In this document: positions 43,470-51,333 of the stretch, in pieces
Position numbering within the stretch: position 1 is the first letter of the stretch
Layout of the letters: the number at the start of each line of letters is the position of its first letter
Origin: Methanoculleus frigidifontis
GTDB lineage: Archaea > Halobacteriota > Methanomicrobia > Methanomicrobiales > Methanoculleaceae
Assembly: GCF_030464345.1 (NCBI RefSeq)
Contig: NZ_VCYH01000006.1
Location: 1 to 64,000 of the forward strand
DNA: 64,000 bases
Direction: 5' to 3'
Translations under genes and position numbers: made by a program
The notes under the pieces: generated by a model
The model's database searches: none
Told to the model about the DNA's origin: nothing
The model's input: the letters and a program-made list of their open reading frames with translations, nothing else

Positions 43470-43484
43470 GTTGCGTTATGCAAC
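43470..43484. promoter_or_regulatory. Perfect inverted repeat GTTGC-N5-GCAAC in the cbiM/cbiA intergenic region
   Basis: The 5-5-5 palindrome GTTGCGTTATGCAAC lies 27-41 bases upstream of the cbiM start. A minus-strand AT-rich box (AAATAAAATTTAAC, about 43494-43507) would place the cbiM transcription start close to it. A repressor bound there would block cbiMNQO. No cobalamin riboswitch is seen. The partner regulator is unknown. Confidence 0.45.
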
Positions 43485-43574
43485 CTTTTTGGATTTAGTT
43501 AAATTTTATTTGGTATTATTCGGTTGTGTTAAGTCATATTTATTTGATCCGGTATTCAACAGTATTGCTACGTG

Positions 43575-44909
43575 ATGCTTGACATACCCCGCATTGTGAT
43601 CGCAGGAACGCACAGCGGCTGCGGTAAAACGACGTTTTCAAGCGGTTTGATGGCCGCACTGACCGCCCGCGGCTACACCGTGCAGCCCTTCAAGGTGGGA
43701 CCCGACTTCATCGATCCCACGCACCATACCGCCATCTGCGGACGATCGTCCCGCAACCTCGACCCATACCTGATGGGCGAGGACGGGGTCATGGCGACGT
43801 TCGCGGCTGCGTGCAGGGGCGCCGATATCGCCGTTATCGAGGGGGTCATGGGGTTGTACGACGGCCTTGATGCGACCGACGAGGCAAGCACGGCGCATGT
43901 TGCAAAGATCCTTTCCGCTCCGGTTCTCCTCACCGTCGATGTGAAGGGCATGTCCCGGAGCACCTGCGCCCTGATCTCGGGATACGCCGGGTTCGATCCC
44001 TGCCTCAACCTCGCAGGCGCCGTCCTCAATCAGGTCGGAAGCCCGCGCCACCGCGCCCTGATCGAGCCGGGTCTGCCGGTGCCGGCATTCGGGTGGCTGC
44101 CGAAAAGGGATGACCTGACGGTCGCGAGCAGGCACCTCGGCCTCACCATGGCGATCGAGACGGAGGCGATGGCGGCGTTCGGGGAGGTCGCAGCGTCTGC
44201 CTGCGACCTCGACGGGATCGTCGCGCTCGCCCGGTCCGCGCCGCCGCTCCCAGAGAGCCCGGCACCGGATGCGCCCCGCCGCGAGTCGGCGGTGACGATC
44301 GGAGTCGCCCAAGACCCTGCCTTCTGCTTCTACTACCAGGACAACTTCGACCGGCTCCGCGCGGCAGGAGCGGAGCTGATCTTCTTCTCGCCGATGCACG
44401 ACCGTCTTCCGACGGCCGACGCCCTCTACCTGGGCGGCGGTTACCCGGAGCTCCACGCTGCAGCGCTCGCCGCGTCCCGGTGCAGGGAGGAGATTAAGCG
44501 CGCTATAGACGACGGCATGCCGGTCTACGGCGAGTGCGGCGGCCTCGTCTACCTGACAGAAAAGATTGAGGGCGATGACGGTGCGTATCCCATGGCCGGG
44601 GTGCTCCCCGCCGTGACCGAGATGACCGGTCGGTTCCAGGGGCTCGGCTACGTCGAAGCGCGGGTGACCGGCGGGCCGTTTGCGTCCGGGCACGGAAGCG
44701 TCTACCGGGGGCACGAGTTCCACTACTCGCGGGTCGCCTGCGACCGCGACGCCCGGTTTGCGCTGGCGCTCGCCCGGGGAAAAGGAATAGATGGCGGCCG
44801 CGACGGCCTCTTCGTGCAGAACGCGCTCGGCCAGTATACCCACGCGTACTTCACGAACGATTCTGCGGCGGCCATCACCCGGGCGGCGGAGCGCTACCGG
44901 CGTTCGTAA
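43575..44909 (+). CDS. cbiA: Cobyrinate a,c-diamide synthase (CbiA)
   Basis: A 444-residue glutamine-dependent amidase. The N-terminal part has the ATP loop GTHSGCGKTTFSSGLMAAL and FKVGPDFIDPTHHTAICG; the C-terminal class I glutamine amidotransferase part has LYLGGGYPELHAAALAAS and PVYGECGGLVYLTE, with the nucleophile Cys, and RGHEFHYSR. It amidates the a and c side chains of cobyrinate. The related CfbB acts on Ni-sirohydrochlorin in coenzyme F430 synthesis; the neighbourhood favours CbiA but does not exclude CfbB. ATG 43575 is used, with a GTG 3 bases earlier. A TATA-like CATATTTATTTG lies about 35 bases upstream. Confidence 0.92.
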   Translation: MLDIPRIVIAGTHSGCGKTTFSSGLMAALTARGYTVQPFKVGPDFIDPTHHTAICGRSSRNLDPYLMGEDGVMATFAAACRGADIAVIEGVMGLYDGLDATDEASTAHVAKILSAPVLLTVDVKGMSRSTCALISGYAGFDPCLNLAGAVLNQVGSPRHRALIEPGLPVPAFGWLPKRDDLTVASRHLGLTMAIETEAMAAFGEVAASACDLDGIVALARSAPPLPESPAPDAPRRESAVTIGVAQDPAFCFYYQDNFDRLRAAGAELIFFSPMHDRLPTADALYLGGGYPELHAAALAASRCREEIKRAIDDGMPVYGECGGLVYLTEKIEGDDGAYPMAGVLPAVTEMTGRFQGLGYVEARVTGGPFASGHGSVYRGHEFHYSRVACDRDARFALALARGKGIDGGRDGLFVQNALGQYTHAYFTNDSAAAITRAAERYRRS

Positions 44910-44922
44910 GTGATCCCCGCCG

Positions 44923-46656
44923 TCACCCGTAATACCTTTTGAGAAACTCCCGTACCTTCTCGGACTCGATCCAGCCCCGGTCGAGTTCGTCGACGATCCC
45001 GTCGATCACGTCGGCGTTCTGCAGGATCTTCTCGCCGAGGACGCCGTCGTCCATGGCTGCGAGGCCGACGATGACCTGCAGGGGGTTTCTGATCTGGTCG
45101 TTCAGAATGGCGAACTGCTCGTAGTTCTTCTGGATCTGCTCGAACGCCTGCCGTTTCAGTTCGTCCATCTGTTTGCGTTCGGAGATGTCACGGGCGATGG
45201 CGATGACGATCGGGCGGTCTTCGTGCATGACGAGGTGGGCGTTGATCTCAACCGGTATGCAGGCTCCGTCGCGCGTCTGCTGCACCGTCTCGTAGAGGAC
45301 GTGCCGCTGGTCAAGAAGTTCCTGCATCTTCCCGTGTATCTCCTCCTCATCGCGGCCGACGATTCCGTCCGGCGAGCGGCAGAGCAGGCTCTCCCGGTCG
45401 TACCCGAGCCTCCTGCATGCCTCGTCGTTCACCTCGACGAACCTTCCCGGCATCCTGGCATCGTCCACGCAGAAGACATACACTGCGTCGTTTCCGCTGT
45501 TGAAGAAGAGGCGGTAGCGTTCTTCGCTCTCGACGAGCTGACCCTTCAGCCGTTTCTGCGCAGTCTCAAGGGCGTCGAGCATCCGGTTGATGTCCGTTGC
45601 AAGCGACGCGATCTCGTCCCTGCCCGGCAGTGCGACACGGGTGGAGAAGTCCCGGTTCGTCTCGATCGTGCCCACGGTCGTGCTCAGAAACGAGAGCCTT
45701 GAGAGCACCGTCCGGTCGAGGAGCAGGAGCGTGAGAACACCGAAGATAAAGCCGACGGCGAGGAGCGAGATGACAAAATACGCCGTGCTGATCGTCCCCT
45801 GTGCATAGATGTCGCGCGGGATCGCGAGCCGCATGAGGAACGCCGGGTTCCCGTAGATATCGCCGATGACGGCATACCCGCAGAGGGTATCGCCGTCGAG
45901 CGGATTGATGCAGGTCAGGACGCTGCCGGCTACCGTGTCGCCGTCCTGCCGCTCGATGAACGTCGGCAGACCGGTGGAGAGGGTAGTGCGTGCGTCCAGC
46001 ACGTCGGGCGGAAGGTCGGGAGCGTCATAGCGGTAGAGAGCGACCGGCAGGGACGTGATCATCGAGATGCGGGTCACCTCGTTCTCGTCGAGGTAGCGGC
46101 CCATCACGATCGTTCCGATAGTGCTCTCCCCCGCAGGGGAATGGCCGATCACCGGGCGCGATGCGATCAGGAGCGGCTGCTCTGCAAGTGCGAGGATACC
46201 CATGGTGCCGGAGGGATGCGCCGTCGTATTGAGAAGCGGGCGGCCCGCCGAGAGGTGTTCTGCGAGATCGTCCGGCAGGGATACTGCCTCGGTGCGCCCG
46301 AGGTCGTATGCCCGCCCGGCAACGACCTCCCCGTTCCCGTCCAGGATCAGGATGAGGTTGACACCGAGCCGTTCGAATGTCGGGTCGCTGATCTTCGTCC
46401 AGGTATCGTCGAGTGCGTCGTCTTCGAGGAGAGTGGCCGTTTCGTTCCACGATGCCATCTCGTTGGTGAGAGAATCGAGCATATTGATGTCGTTGAGCAG
46501 GGCGGAAACCATACGCTCCACGTTCTGCCGTCCGTCTTCCTTTTCCACCGTCTCGAACCCTTTCAGCACAAAGGCGTCGGAGGCGGCGTACAGGACGGCG
46601 ATCAGCCCGACGAGGGTGATGGCGACGATGAGAATGGTCTTTGCCCGTATCTTCAC
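44923..46656 (-). CDS. Membrane sensor protein: CHASE4, HAMP, PAS and kinase-less DHp-like module
   Basis: A 577-residue protein starting at GTG 46656, six bases after GGAGGAGG, with VKIRAKTILIVAITLVGLIA as first membrane helix. The extracellular CHASE4-like region contains NEMASWNETATLLEDDALDD, and the second helix is near 275-300 (YFVISLLAVGFIFGVLTLLL). HAMP (RDFSTRVALPGRDEIASLA), a PAS domain (LFFNSGNDAVYVFCVDDARM, RDGACIPVEINAHLVMHEDR) and a final module FAILNDQIRNPLQVIVG ... DRGWIESEKVREFLKRYYG follow. The residue aligned with a phospho-acceptor His is Gln521, and there is no ATPase domain, so it is not a functional histidine kinase. Confidence 0.88.
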   Translation of the reverse strand: MKIRAKTILIVAITLVGLIAVLYAASDAFVLKGFETVEKEDGRQNVERMVSALLNDINMLDSLTNEMASWNETATLLEDDALDDTWTKISDPTFERLGVNLILILDGNGEVVAGRAYDLGRTEAVSLPDDLAEHLSAGRPLLNTTAHPSGTMGILALAEQPLLIASRPVIGHSPAGESTIGTIVMGRYLDENEVTRISMITSLPVALYRYDAPDLPPDVLDARTTLSTGLPTFIERQDGDTVAGSVLTCINPLDGDTLCGYAVIGDIYGNPAFLMRLAIPRDIYAQGTISTAYFVISLLAVGFIFGVLTLLLLDRTVLSRLSFLSTTVGTIETNRDFSTRVALPGRDEIASLATDINRMLDALETAQKRLKGQLVESEERYRLFFNSGNDAVYVFCVDDARMPGRFVEVNDEACRRLGYDRESLLCRSPDGIVGRDEEEIHGKMQELLDQRHVLYETVQQTRDGACIPVEINAHLVMHEDRPIVIAIARDISERKQMDELKRQAFEQIQKNYEQFAILNDQIRNPLQVIVGLAAMDDGVLGEKILQNADVIDGIVDELDRGWIESEKVREFLKRYYG

Positions 46657-46779
46657 CGATATCCTCCTCCGTGGCGAACGGCCCTGTGTACAGGAACGCT
46701 CCGGAGGCGGAAATATCTTCTGAATGGCACCGGGCACGTGAAGCTCCCGTTTCCGGATATCGGATGCCGGAAACGGCGG

Positions 46780-46786
46780 AAAAAAA
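46780..46786 (-). terminator. T-run after the cupredoxin-like gene
   Basis: Seven consecutive T on the minus strand, 20 bases after the stop of the gene at 46807-47337, fit an archaeal U-run terminator. A short inverted repeat GCCGGAAACGGC lies next to it (46766-46777). Confidence 0.45.
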
Positions 46787-46806
46787 GGAAGTGGCGTGAT
46801 CGAGTA

Positions 46807-47337
46807 CTACGCTGTCTGGTTTGTCTCTTCGGCAGTTCCTACGATAATGTTGCCGCTCATCCCGGTGGTCAGTGATGTGTAGTTGTAGGTTCCCGGAGCG
46901 GTGAACATCCAATCGAAGGTCTCTCCGGGGGCGATAAGCCCTGAGTCGAAGTTGGTCTCAAGGCCGATGCCGGTGACGGTCTGATTCATGGTGCCTTCGT
47001 TGGTCCAGACGACGGTGCTGCCGGGGGGAACCTCCAGAGTCGGCGGATCGAAGCTCCCATCCTGGATCGCTACCATGTACTGCGTCTCGTTCTCCGCCGG
47101 GGTCTCCATCGGTGTTGCCGTCTCAGTCGGTGTCTCCATCGGCGTCGTCTCCATCGGTGTTGCCGTCTCAGTCGGTGTCTCCATCGGCGTCGTCTCCATC
47201 GGGGTTTCGGTCGGCGTTTCATTTCCGAGCCCCAGAGGGGCGCCGGGCTCTTCTGTCAGGTTCTCCACAGGCTGCGTACATCCGGCGATGCAGATGCCGA
47301 GCACCAGGATGACCAGAACACCATACCCTAGCTTCAT
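46807..47337 (-). CDS. Cupredoxin-like lipoprotein lacking the copper ligands
   Basis: A 176-residue lipoprotein (lipobox LGICIAGC, Cys20) with a Thr/Pro/Glu-rich low-complexity spacer (about 40-85) that would hold the domain away from the membrane, then a plastocyanin/amicyanin-like fold: FDPPTLEVPPGSTVVWTNEG, FDSGLIAPGETFDWMFTAPG and YNYTSLTTGMSGNIIV. In type 1 copper proteins the matching segments are about PHNVH and YxYxCxxHPxM. Here both His positions and the Cys are replaced (Asn118/Gln119, Ser155, Thr157-158); only Met160 remains. It should not bind type 1 copper. Confidence 0.9.
   Translation of the reverse strand: MKLGYGVLVILVLGICIAGCTQPVENLTEEPGAPLGLGNETPTETPMETTPMETPTETATPMETTPMETPTETATPMETPAENETQYMVAIQDGSFDPPTLEVPPGSTVVWTNEGTMNQTVTGIGLETNFDSGLIAPGETFDWMFTAPGTYNYTSLTTGMSGNIIVGTAEETNQTA
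47103..47192 (-). repeat. Two perfect 45-bp tandem repeats coding the lipoprotein spacer
   Basis: 47103-47147 and 47148-47192 are identical and encode two copies of a 15-residue Met-Glu-Thr-Pro unit (METTPMETPTETATP). A partial third copy begins at 47193. Perfect identity at the DNA level points to recent expansion or ongoing repeat-number variation. Confidence 0.9.
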
Positions 47338-47790
47338 GAGAGCTCCCGATATATTCGGCAGTTAATATACTTATCTGTCGATAATTCTGAGTGGTGCATG
47401 CCTCTGCCGATACGCCTCACCGCTGCACAGGCTTATGCCGCCCGATGGAGGCTTTCCGGGGTCTGCGCCCGGCGGCTCCGCGGCCCCACTCTCCGGTAGT
47501 GAACCCGGATAAGCCCTGACCTATTTTGGCCGAATGTTTGTACGAGCGGTTTTGGGGTGACGGTGTAATTGTGAGGGATATCTTCGTGGCGGCAGAGAAC
47601 CTGGCAATCGCCTGCACAAGGTTTGCCGGTTGCTCGGTGGCGCACTCCCGTCATCCCGGTGCCCGGCGGTTCTCCGGCATCTCCTCTGCCGGGTTCAGCC
47701 TGTGAGGCACACCCGACCGCCACAGTGATCGGCCTCGTGGCTCTCGATGAGATCATCCTCGCTCCCAAAAAACCGGCCTCTGCCGGGAAG
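47338..47790. other. Intergenic stretch without a supported gene
   Basis: The promoter of the cupredoxin-like gene should lie near 47340-47390 (AT-rich, with TTAATATACTTATCTG). The remainder has only Arg/Pro-rich or short frames. A slightly AT-richer block at about 47520-47580 has no recognisable gene. Confidence 0.5.
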
Positions 47791-48909
47791 TCACGGGAAC
47801 GAGAAACTGCCGTACCTGCCGCCGCCTCCGGGATGCAGGGTCAACTGTCCCGACCGCAGTGCGCCGATTGCGCTCCCGACGCCTGCGTGCACCGCCGCGA
47901 TCTCCGGCACCGGGATAGAGACGAGGATCGCGATCTCGTCTCCCAGCGTCTCGAGCAGGGTCTCGTAGAGGGCGATGCACTTCCGGGTCGTGGGCGAACA
48001 TGTCCCGAGCACCTGCATGACGATCTCGCCGAGCGGAATGGTGTGCAGGTACGGCGGCCGTTCCTGCGGCGGCGTATCGGCGAGTTCGGCCGCCCGGTCT
48101 GCGACGCCCTTCTTGATCCGTTTGCCGTCGGCCGGGCACCGCCACCCGAGCCCTTCCGCCTCCTGGCGGGTGTACTGCCGGTAGCAGGCGATGCAGGCGG
48201 TGCGGTTGTATTTCCCTTCTTCCGGGAAGAACCCGGCGTTCATGGCGATCCTGCCCTGCCTGAGCGCGTCGAGCACCCCTGCGGGTGTCCGGGACGCCAC
48301 CGCAAGGCCGGAAAACTCCCTGCCGAGACGGTGCGGCGCCGTGCTGTGGGCGTCGGAGTTCGAGAGAAAGGGTACGCCTGCGAGATCGGCGATGCCGGCG
48401 CCGTAGGAGCTGTCTGCGGAGAGGCCGAGTTCCAGGAAGTCGATCGGCTCGGTGCCGTAGCATTCACGCACCGATCCGGCATGGGCGTACAGTGACGTCC
48501 AGGGAGTGAAGGCGTGCGCAGGGCCGATGAGGCCGCCGAGGTCGTGCACCCGCTCTGCGATTGCTTCGCCGGAGAGGTTGATCCGCGGCCGTCCGGCGGT
48601 GACGAGATTTCTGCTGTGATCGGCGAGGAGGCCGGCAAGATCTGCGAACCCGCCAAAATCCTCCATCACGATCAGGTGATGGATGCGGGCGGCGTCTTCG
48701 ACCTCTGTGGTGGGAACGACGACGATCTCCGTCTCGTCCTCCTGGCGCTCAATCCAGCACTGCCGCCAGGCCGGGTGAAGGGCGTCGCCGCTCCCGAGGA
48801 TGCCGAGCCCCTTCCTGCCCGCTGCGTTGAGGAGCGCGTCGGGCGTCATCGTTCGGGACGTGGCCATCGAGTAGGGTGAATGGATGTGGAGATCGGCATA
48901 GAGGAGCAT
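47791..48909 (-). CDS. Endonuclease Q family protein (PHP-domain DNA repair nuclease)
   Basis: A 372-residue protein. It opens with the PHP motif ADLHIHSPYSMATSRTMTPD, followed by LGILGSGDALHPAWRQ, VPTTEVEDAARIHHLIVMED, GLIGPAHAFTPWTSLYAHAG and PFLSNSDAHSTAPHRLGREF, all with metal-binding His and Asp. The second part has a zinc-binding region with CIACYRQY and WRCPADGKRIKKGVADRAAE. This is the plan of the TIGR00375 family, which includes endonuclease Q of Thermococcales, an enzyme that nicks 5' of deaminated bases (uracil, hypoxanthine). Sequence alone does not prove the same specificity. Confidence 0.85.
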   Translation of the reverse strand: MLLYADLHIHSPYSMATSRTMTPDALLNAAGRKGLGILGSGDALHPAWRQCWIERQEDETEIVVVPTTEVEDAARIHHLIVMEDFGGFADLAGLLADHSRNLVTAGRPRINLSGEAIAERVHDLGGLIGPAHAFTPWTSLYAHAGSVRECYGTEPIDFLELGLSADSSYGAGIADLAGVPFLSNSDAHSTAPHRLGREFSGLAVASRTPAGVLDALRQGRIAMNAGFFPEEGKYNRTACIACYRQYTRQEAEGLGWRCPADGKRIKKGVADRAAELADTPPQERPPYLHTIPLGEIVMQVLGTCSPTTRKCIALYETLLETLGDEIAILVSIPVPEIAAVHAGVGSAIGALRSGQLTLHPGGGGRYGSFSFP

Positions 48910-49643
48910 GGCTGTCTCCTACAGGTTCGGCGTGCGGGTGCATAGATGTTTCAGTCGCCAAAGGCGGCTTTGGTGAGTCTTTCCATATTTTGCAGGAGTT
49001 CCTGCCCGGGGATGCGAGGGTGCCGTACGCCGGCTCCGTACCTCTTATTCCGGAACGTCCGGATCGGTTTATGGCGCGGGAGGAATCCCTGCCCGGATCA
49101 GGCCGGATCAGGATGTGGTATTCTGCTGCGCGGCGGTGCGGCAGGCTATTGGTGTAGGTAAACTATAAATATCTTCACGGTTATTCAGGGGTAGATGCGC
49201 CGGGTGAGGGGGGTGCCTGGCGGGGAGGTACTATGGTATGCTGTCTCATTGCCCCTTACATCGGCTTCGACCGGTCGACCGGAGTCCGGATTTCCGGATC
49301 CCGGCGTGCTGCGGAGGTGCTCTCCTGTGACCTGTACGCTTCCCCCGTCCCTGAAGAGAGAGTTTAAGCCCTATCAACAGGGAGAGAACAATTCAGAGCG
49401 CGAAAGCGGACGGGAGGCAGAAGCCGTCCCGGTATCCGGCTCAAAACGTTCACGGTTCGACAGGTCCGGGCACGTCCCACGAGGAAAGGCATTCCGTACC
49501 GGGTCGTCGCCCCGGTCGCCCAGGCGAGGGCCGGCACGGTGCCGCCACTCCTGGGTATGGTCGATGTGAGAATCGGCAAACGAGACCGATAGCGTATATC
49601 CGCACGCTGTTTGGTAAAAAGGGGTTTTCCGGCCTTTTGCCGC
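48910..49643. other. Long gene-poor stretch with a strong promoter-like element
   Basis: The longest gene-free stretch of the window. Frames are Ser/Arg/Pro/Gly-rich and unconvincing. The one clear signal is TATAAATA at 49164-49171, with a possible transcription start near 49195. A transcript from there could be a non-coding RNA of up to about 400 bases. I searched by eye for SRP RNA and RNase P RNA signatures and found no consistent match. Confidence 0.5.
49164..49171 (+). promoter_or_regulatory. TATA box without an assigned gene
   Basis: TATAAATA is embedded in an AT-rich block (GTAAACTATAAATATCTTC). The next gene on this strand lies kilobases away, and a 124-codon frame starting at 49195 has non-protein-like composition. 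The element may drive a non-coding RNA. Confidence 0.5.
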
Positions 49644-50390
49644 TTATCCGATGTAACTGAGTTCTTCGTCCGCCTTCATCTCTTCGGCCTCCCGGATCTT
49701 GGCAATGATCTGCTCCATATCCTCCGCACGCTGCTGGAGGAGTGTCGGGTCGATCTCGATATTGAGGAGGTTTTTCAGGACATGGAGAAGGCTTTCTGCG
49801 CTCTTCGGGTCGACGATGTAGCCTGACGTCTCTCCCATCAGGCAGATCCCCTCGATGCCGCGGTGCACGCCGAGTCCGAGGAGGAGGCCGGAGGCGCCGA
49901 CGATCACCCCGCCGTTCTGCGCATTCTCAAACGATCCCCCGGCAGCCTCGACCTCGGGTATGAGTTCGGGCATATTGACGGCTGCGAAGACTCTCGAATT
50001 CTCCACGAGGTGGCCGACGCCGTAGCCGCCGAGGGTGTATATCCGCTGGACGCCCAGTTCTTCTGCGATGTCGAGGTAGGTCTCGGTCAGAATATAGTGC
50101 CCTTCCGCCGACGTGCTCTGAAAGTCGCCAACTAAAAAGAGCAGGGTTGCATCCTCACCGGCGTAGCGGTAGATCTCGTTGCTGACGAGGTGGGAGACGC
50201 CCTCCTCGTCGATGATCACCTGGGGAGGGAAGTGGAGCGAGAAGATCTCGGCGATCTTTTCGGCCCCGAGTTCATGCATGATATGCTCGGCCGTCAGTTT
50301 CCCGACCTGCCCGATGCCGGGCAGCCCTTCGATGAGAACCGGCGCCGTGATGTCGTCATCCCGTAAAAAATTGACAGTTACATTTTCCAT
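49644..50390 (-). CDS. PAC2 family protein (proteasome assembly chaperone-like)
   Basis: A 248-residue protein of the archaeal PAC2/COG2047 family. Typical segments are VLIEGLPGIGQVGKLTAEHI, FPPQVIIDEEGVSHLV, LLFLVGDFQSTSAEGHYILT, YTLGGYGVGHL and ICLMGETSGYIVDPKSAESL. Relatives of eukaryotic proteasome assembly chaperone 2; one archaeal homologue (PbaA) helps proteasome assembly. A helical C-terminus follows. Its start overlaps the end of nop10 by 13 bases, placing it as the last gene of the information-processing operon. Confidence 0.95.
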   Translation of the reverse strand: MENVTVNFLRDDDITAPVLIEGLPGIGQVGKLTAEHIMHELGAEKIAEIFSLHFPPQVIIDEEGVSHLVSNEIYRYAGEDATLLFLVGDFQSTSAEGHYILTETYLDIAEELGVQRIYTLGGYGVGHLVENSRVFAAVNMPELIPEVEAAGGSFENAQNGGVIVGASGLLLGLGVHRGIEGICLMGETSGYIVDPKSAESLLHVLKNLLNIEIDPTLLQQRAEDMEQIIAKIREAEEMKADEELSYIG

Positions 50391-50539
50391 TCTCGTATCA
50401 CCCGTCTGTATCTCCCATGCCTGTCCTGCGGAGAAAAGCGTGCGGGATGAGCCGTCCGCGTGGGACGCCCGCAGACCGGACAGGTTTCGGAGAGTGTATA
50501 GGTTTGGTCGTGTGCACAGCGCCGGATGCGGTTGCTCAT
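50378..50539 (-). CDS. nop10: H/ACA ribonucleoprotein protein Nop10
   Basis: Direct translation gives 53 residues: MSNRIRRCAHDQTYTLSETC, then PVCGRPTRTAHPARFSPQDR and HGRYRRVIREWKM. This is the complete archaeal Nop10 with a CX-n-CPxCG zinc-ribbon-like core and the PARFSPxDxYGxYRR signature. It is a component of the pseudouridylation complex with Cbf5, Gar1 and L7Ae. The gene is too short for most ORF filters. It follows aIF2-alpha by 6 bases and overlaps the PAC2 gene by 13 bases. Confidence 0.97.
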   Translation of the reverse strand: MSNRIRRCAHDQTYTLSETCPVCGRPTRTAHPARFSPQDRHGRYRRVIREWKM

Positions 50540-50545
50540 GGCAGA

Positions 50546-51325
50546 TTAACCGGATTTCTGCTTTCGGACGAACTTGCCGGTTCCTTCAGCCCGCTCCATG
50601 ACCCCGACCGCAGCGGCCGCCGACTTCTCGATTGCCTTCTCCGCTGTCTTGTAGTCCGGGGCGGTCACCTTGATCCGGTATTTCGGGGCACCGACGTAAT
50701 TTAAGTCGATCTCGACTTCGTCCATCTTCGGCTGCGCACTCCGCAGTGCTCTCCTGATGACGTTCACGCCGTCGGGGCGTGCGGACGTCAGGACCAGGGT
50801 GCCGGTGATGGTGACCTTCGAGACCTTGACGTTCTCGTGGGCGACGGTGCTCAGCGACTCCTTCACCCCGGCGTCGAAGTTGAATTTGTCGAGCGACTCG
50901 CTGCCTGTCGCGACGATGTCTTCAAAGGCAGGGTATAAAAGCCCGTAATCGCGGTAGAACTGCTCCTCGAGGGTCTGCCGTGCGACACCGGTCGCCTCGG
51001 TGACAAACCCGATCCACTTTGCGGCCTTCTGCTCGTTCTTCCACTCGTGGATCTTCTCGCGCCGCTGGTGCTCGTTGACGTCTTTGAGAGAAAGGTCGAT
51101 GTGACCGCGTTCGGGATCGACGTTCAGCACTTTGCAGACGACCTTCTGCCCTTCGCGTACGTAATCCCGTATATACTTGATCCAGCCCCGTGCTATCTCT
51201 GATATTGGGATGAGGCCCTGTCGTCCGTCATATTCGTCAAGGTTTACGAATGCCGCAAAATCCCTGACGTTCTGCACCGTGCAGACGACCAGTTCGCCGT
51301 CATCGGGCCATTCTCTCTCACGCAT
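50546..51325 (-). CDS. Translation initiation factor aIF2 subunit alpha
   Basis: A 259-residue factor. The N-terminal S1 domain (EWPDDGELVVCTVQNVRDFA, GLIPISEIARGWIKYIRDYV, KVLNVDPERGHIDLSLKDVN) is followed by a helical domain and the C-terminal alpha/beta domain (VTITGTLVLTSARPDGVNVI, AEKAIEKSAAAAVGVM). With beta and gamma it delivers initiator Met-tRNA to the ribosome. ATG 51325 matches the family N-terminus; a GTG at 51337 overlaps the rps27e stop and is an alternative. Confidence 0.97.
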   Translation of the reverse strand: MREREWPDDGELVVCTVQNVRDFAAFVNLDEYDGRQGLIPISEIARGWIKYIRDYVREGQKVVCKVLNVDPERGHIDLSLKDVNEHQRREKIHEWKNEQKAAKWIGFVTEATGVARQTLEEQFYRDYGLLYPAFEDIVATGSESLDKFNFDAGVKESLSTVAHENVKVSKVTITGTLVLTSARPDGVNVIRRALRSAQPKMDEVEIDLNYVGAPKYRIKVTAPDYKTAEKAIEKSAAAAVGVMERAEGTGKFVRKQKSG

Positions 51326-51333
51326 ATAGGTAC

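Noticed and set aside
43444-43574. Possible cobalamin riboswitch before cbiM or cbiA
   Set aside because: The spacer is only about 130 bases, AT-rich, and lacks the B12-box sequence; the palindrome is reported instead.
47103-47204. Repeat cluster that might be taken for a CRISPR array
   Set aside because: The units are directly adjacent, in frame, and encode a low-complexity protein spacer; there are no unique spacers.
49481-49488. GAGGAAAG resembling part of the conserved RNase P RNA region I
   Set aside because: The partner conserved regions and the expected spacing were not found on either side, and too little sequence remains before the next gene.
49195-49569. 124-codon frame starting exactly where a leaderless transcript would begin
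   Set aside because: The translation is dominated by Ser, Arg, Pro and Gly with no predicted core; reported only as a promoter of unknown output.
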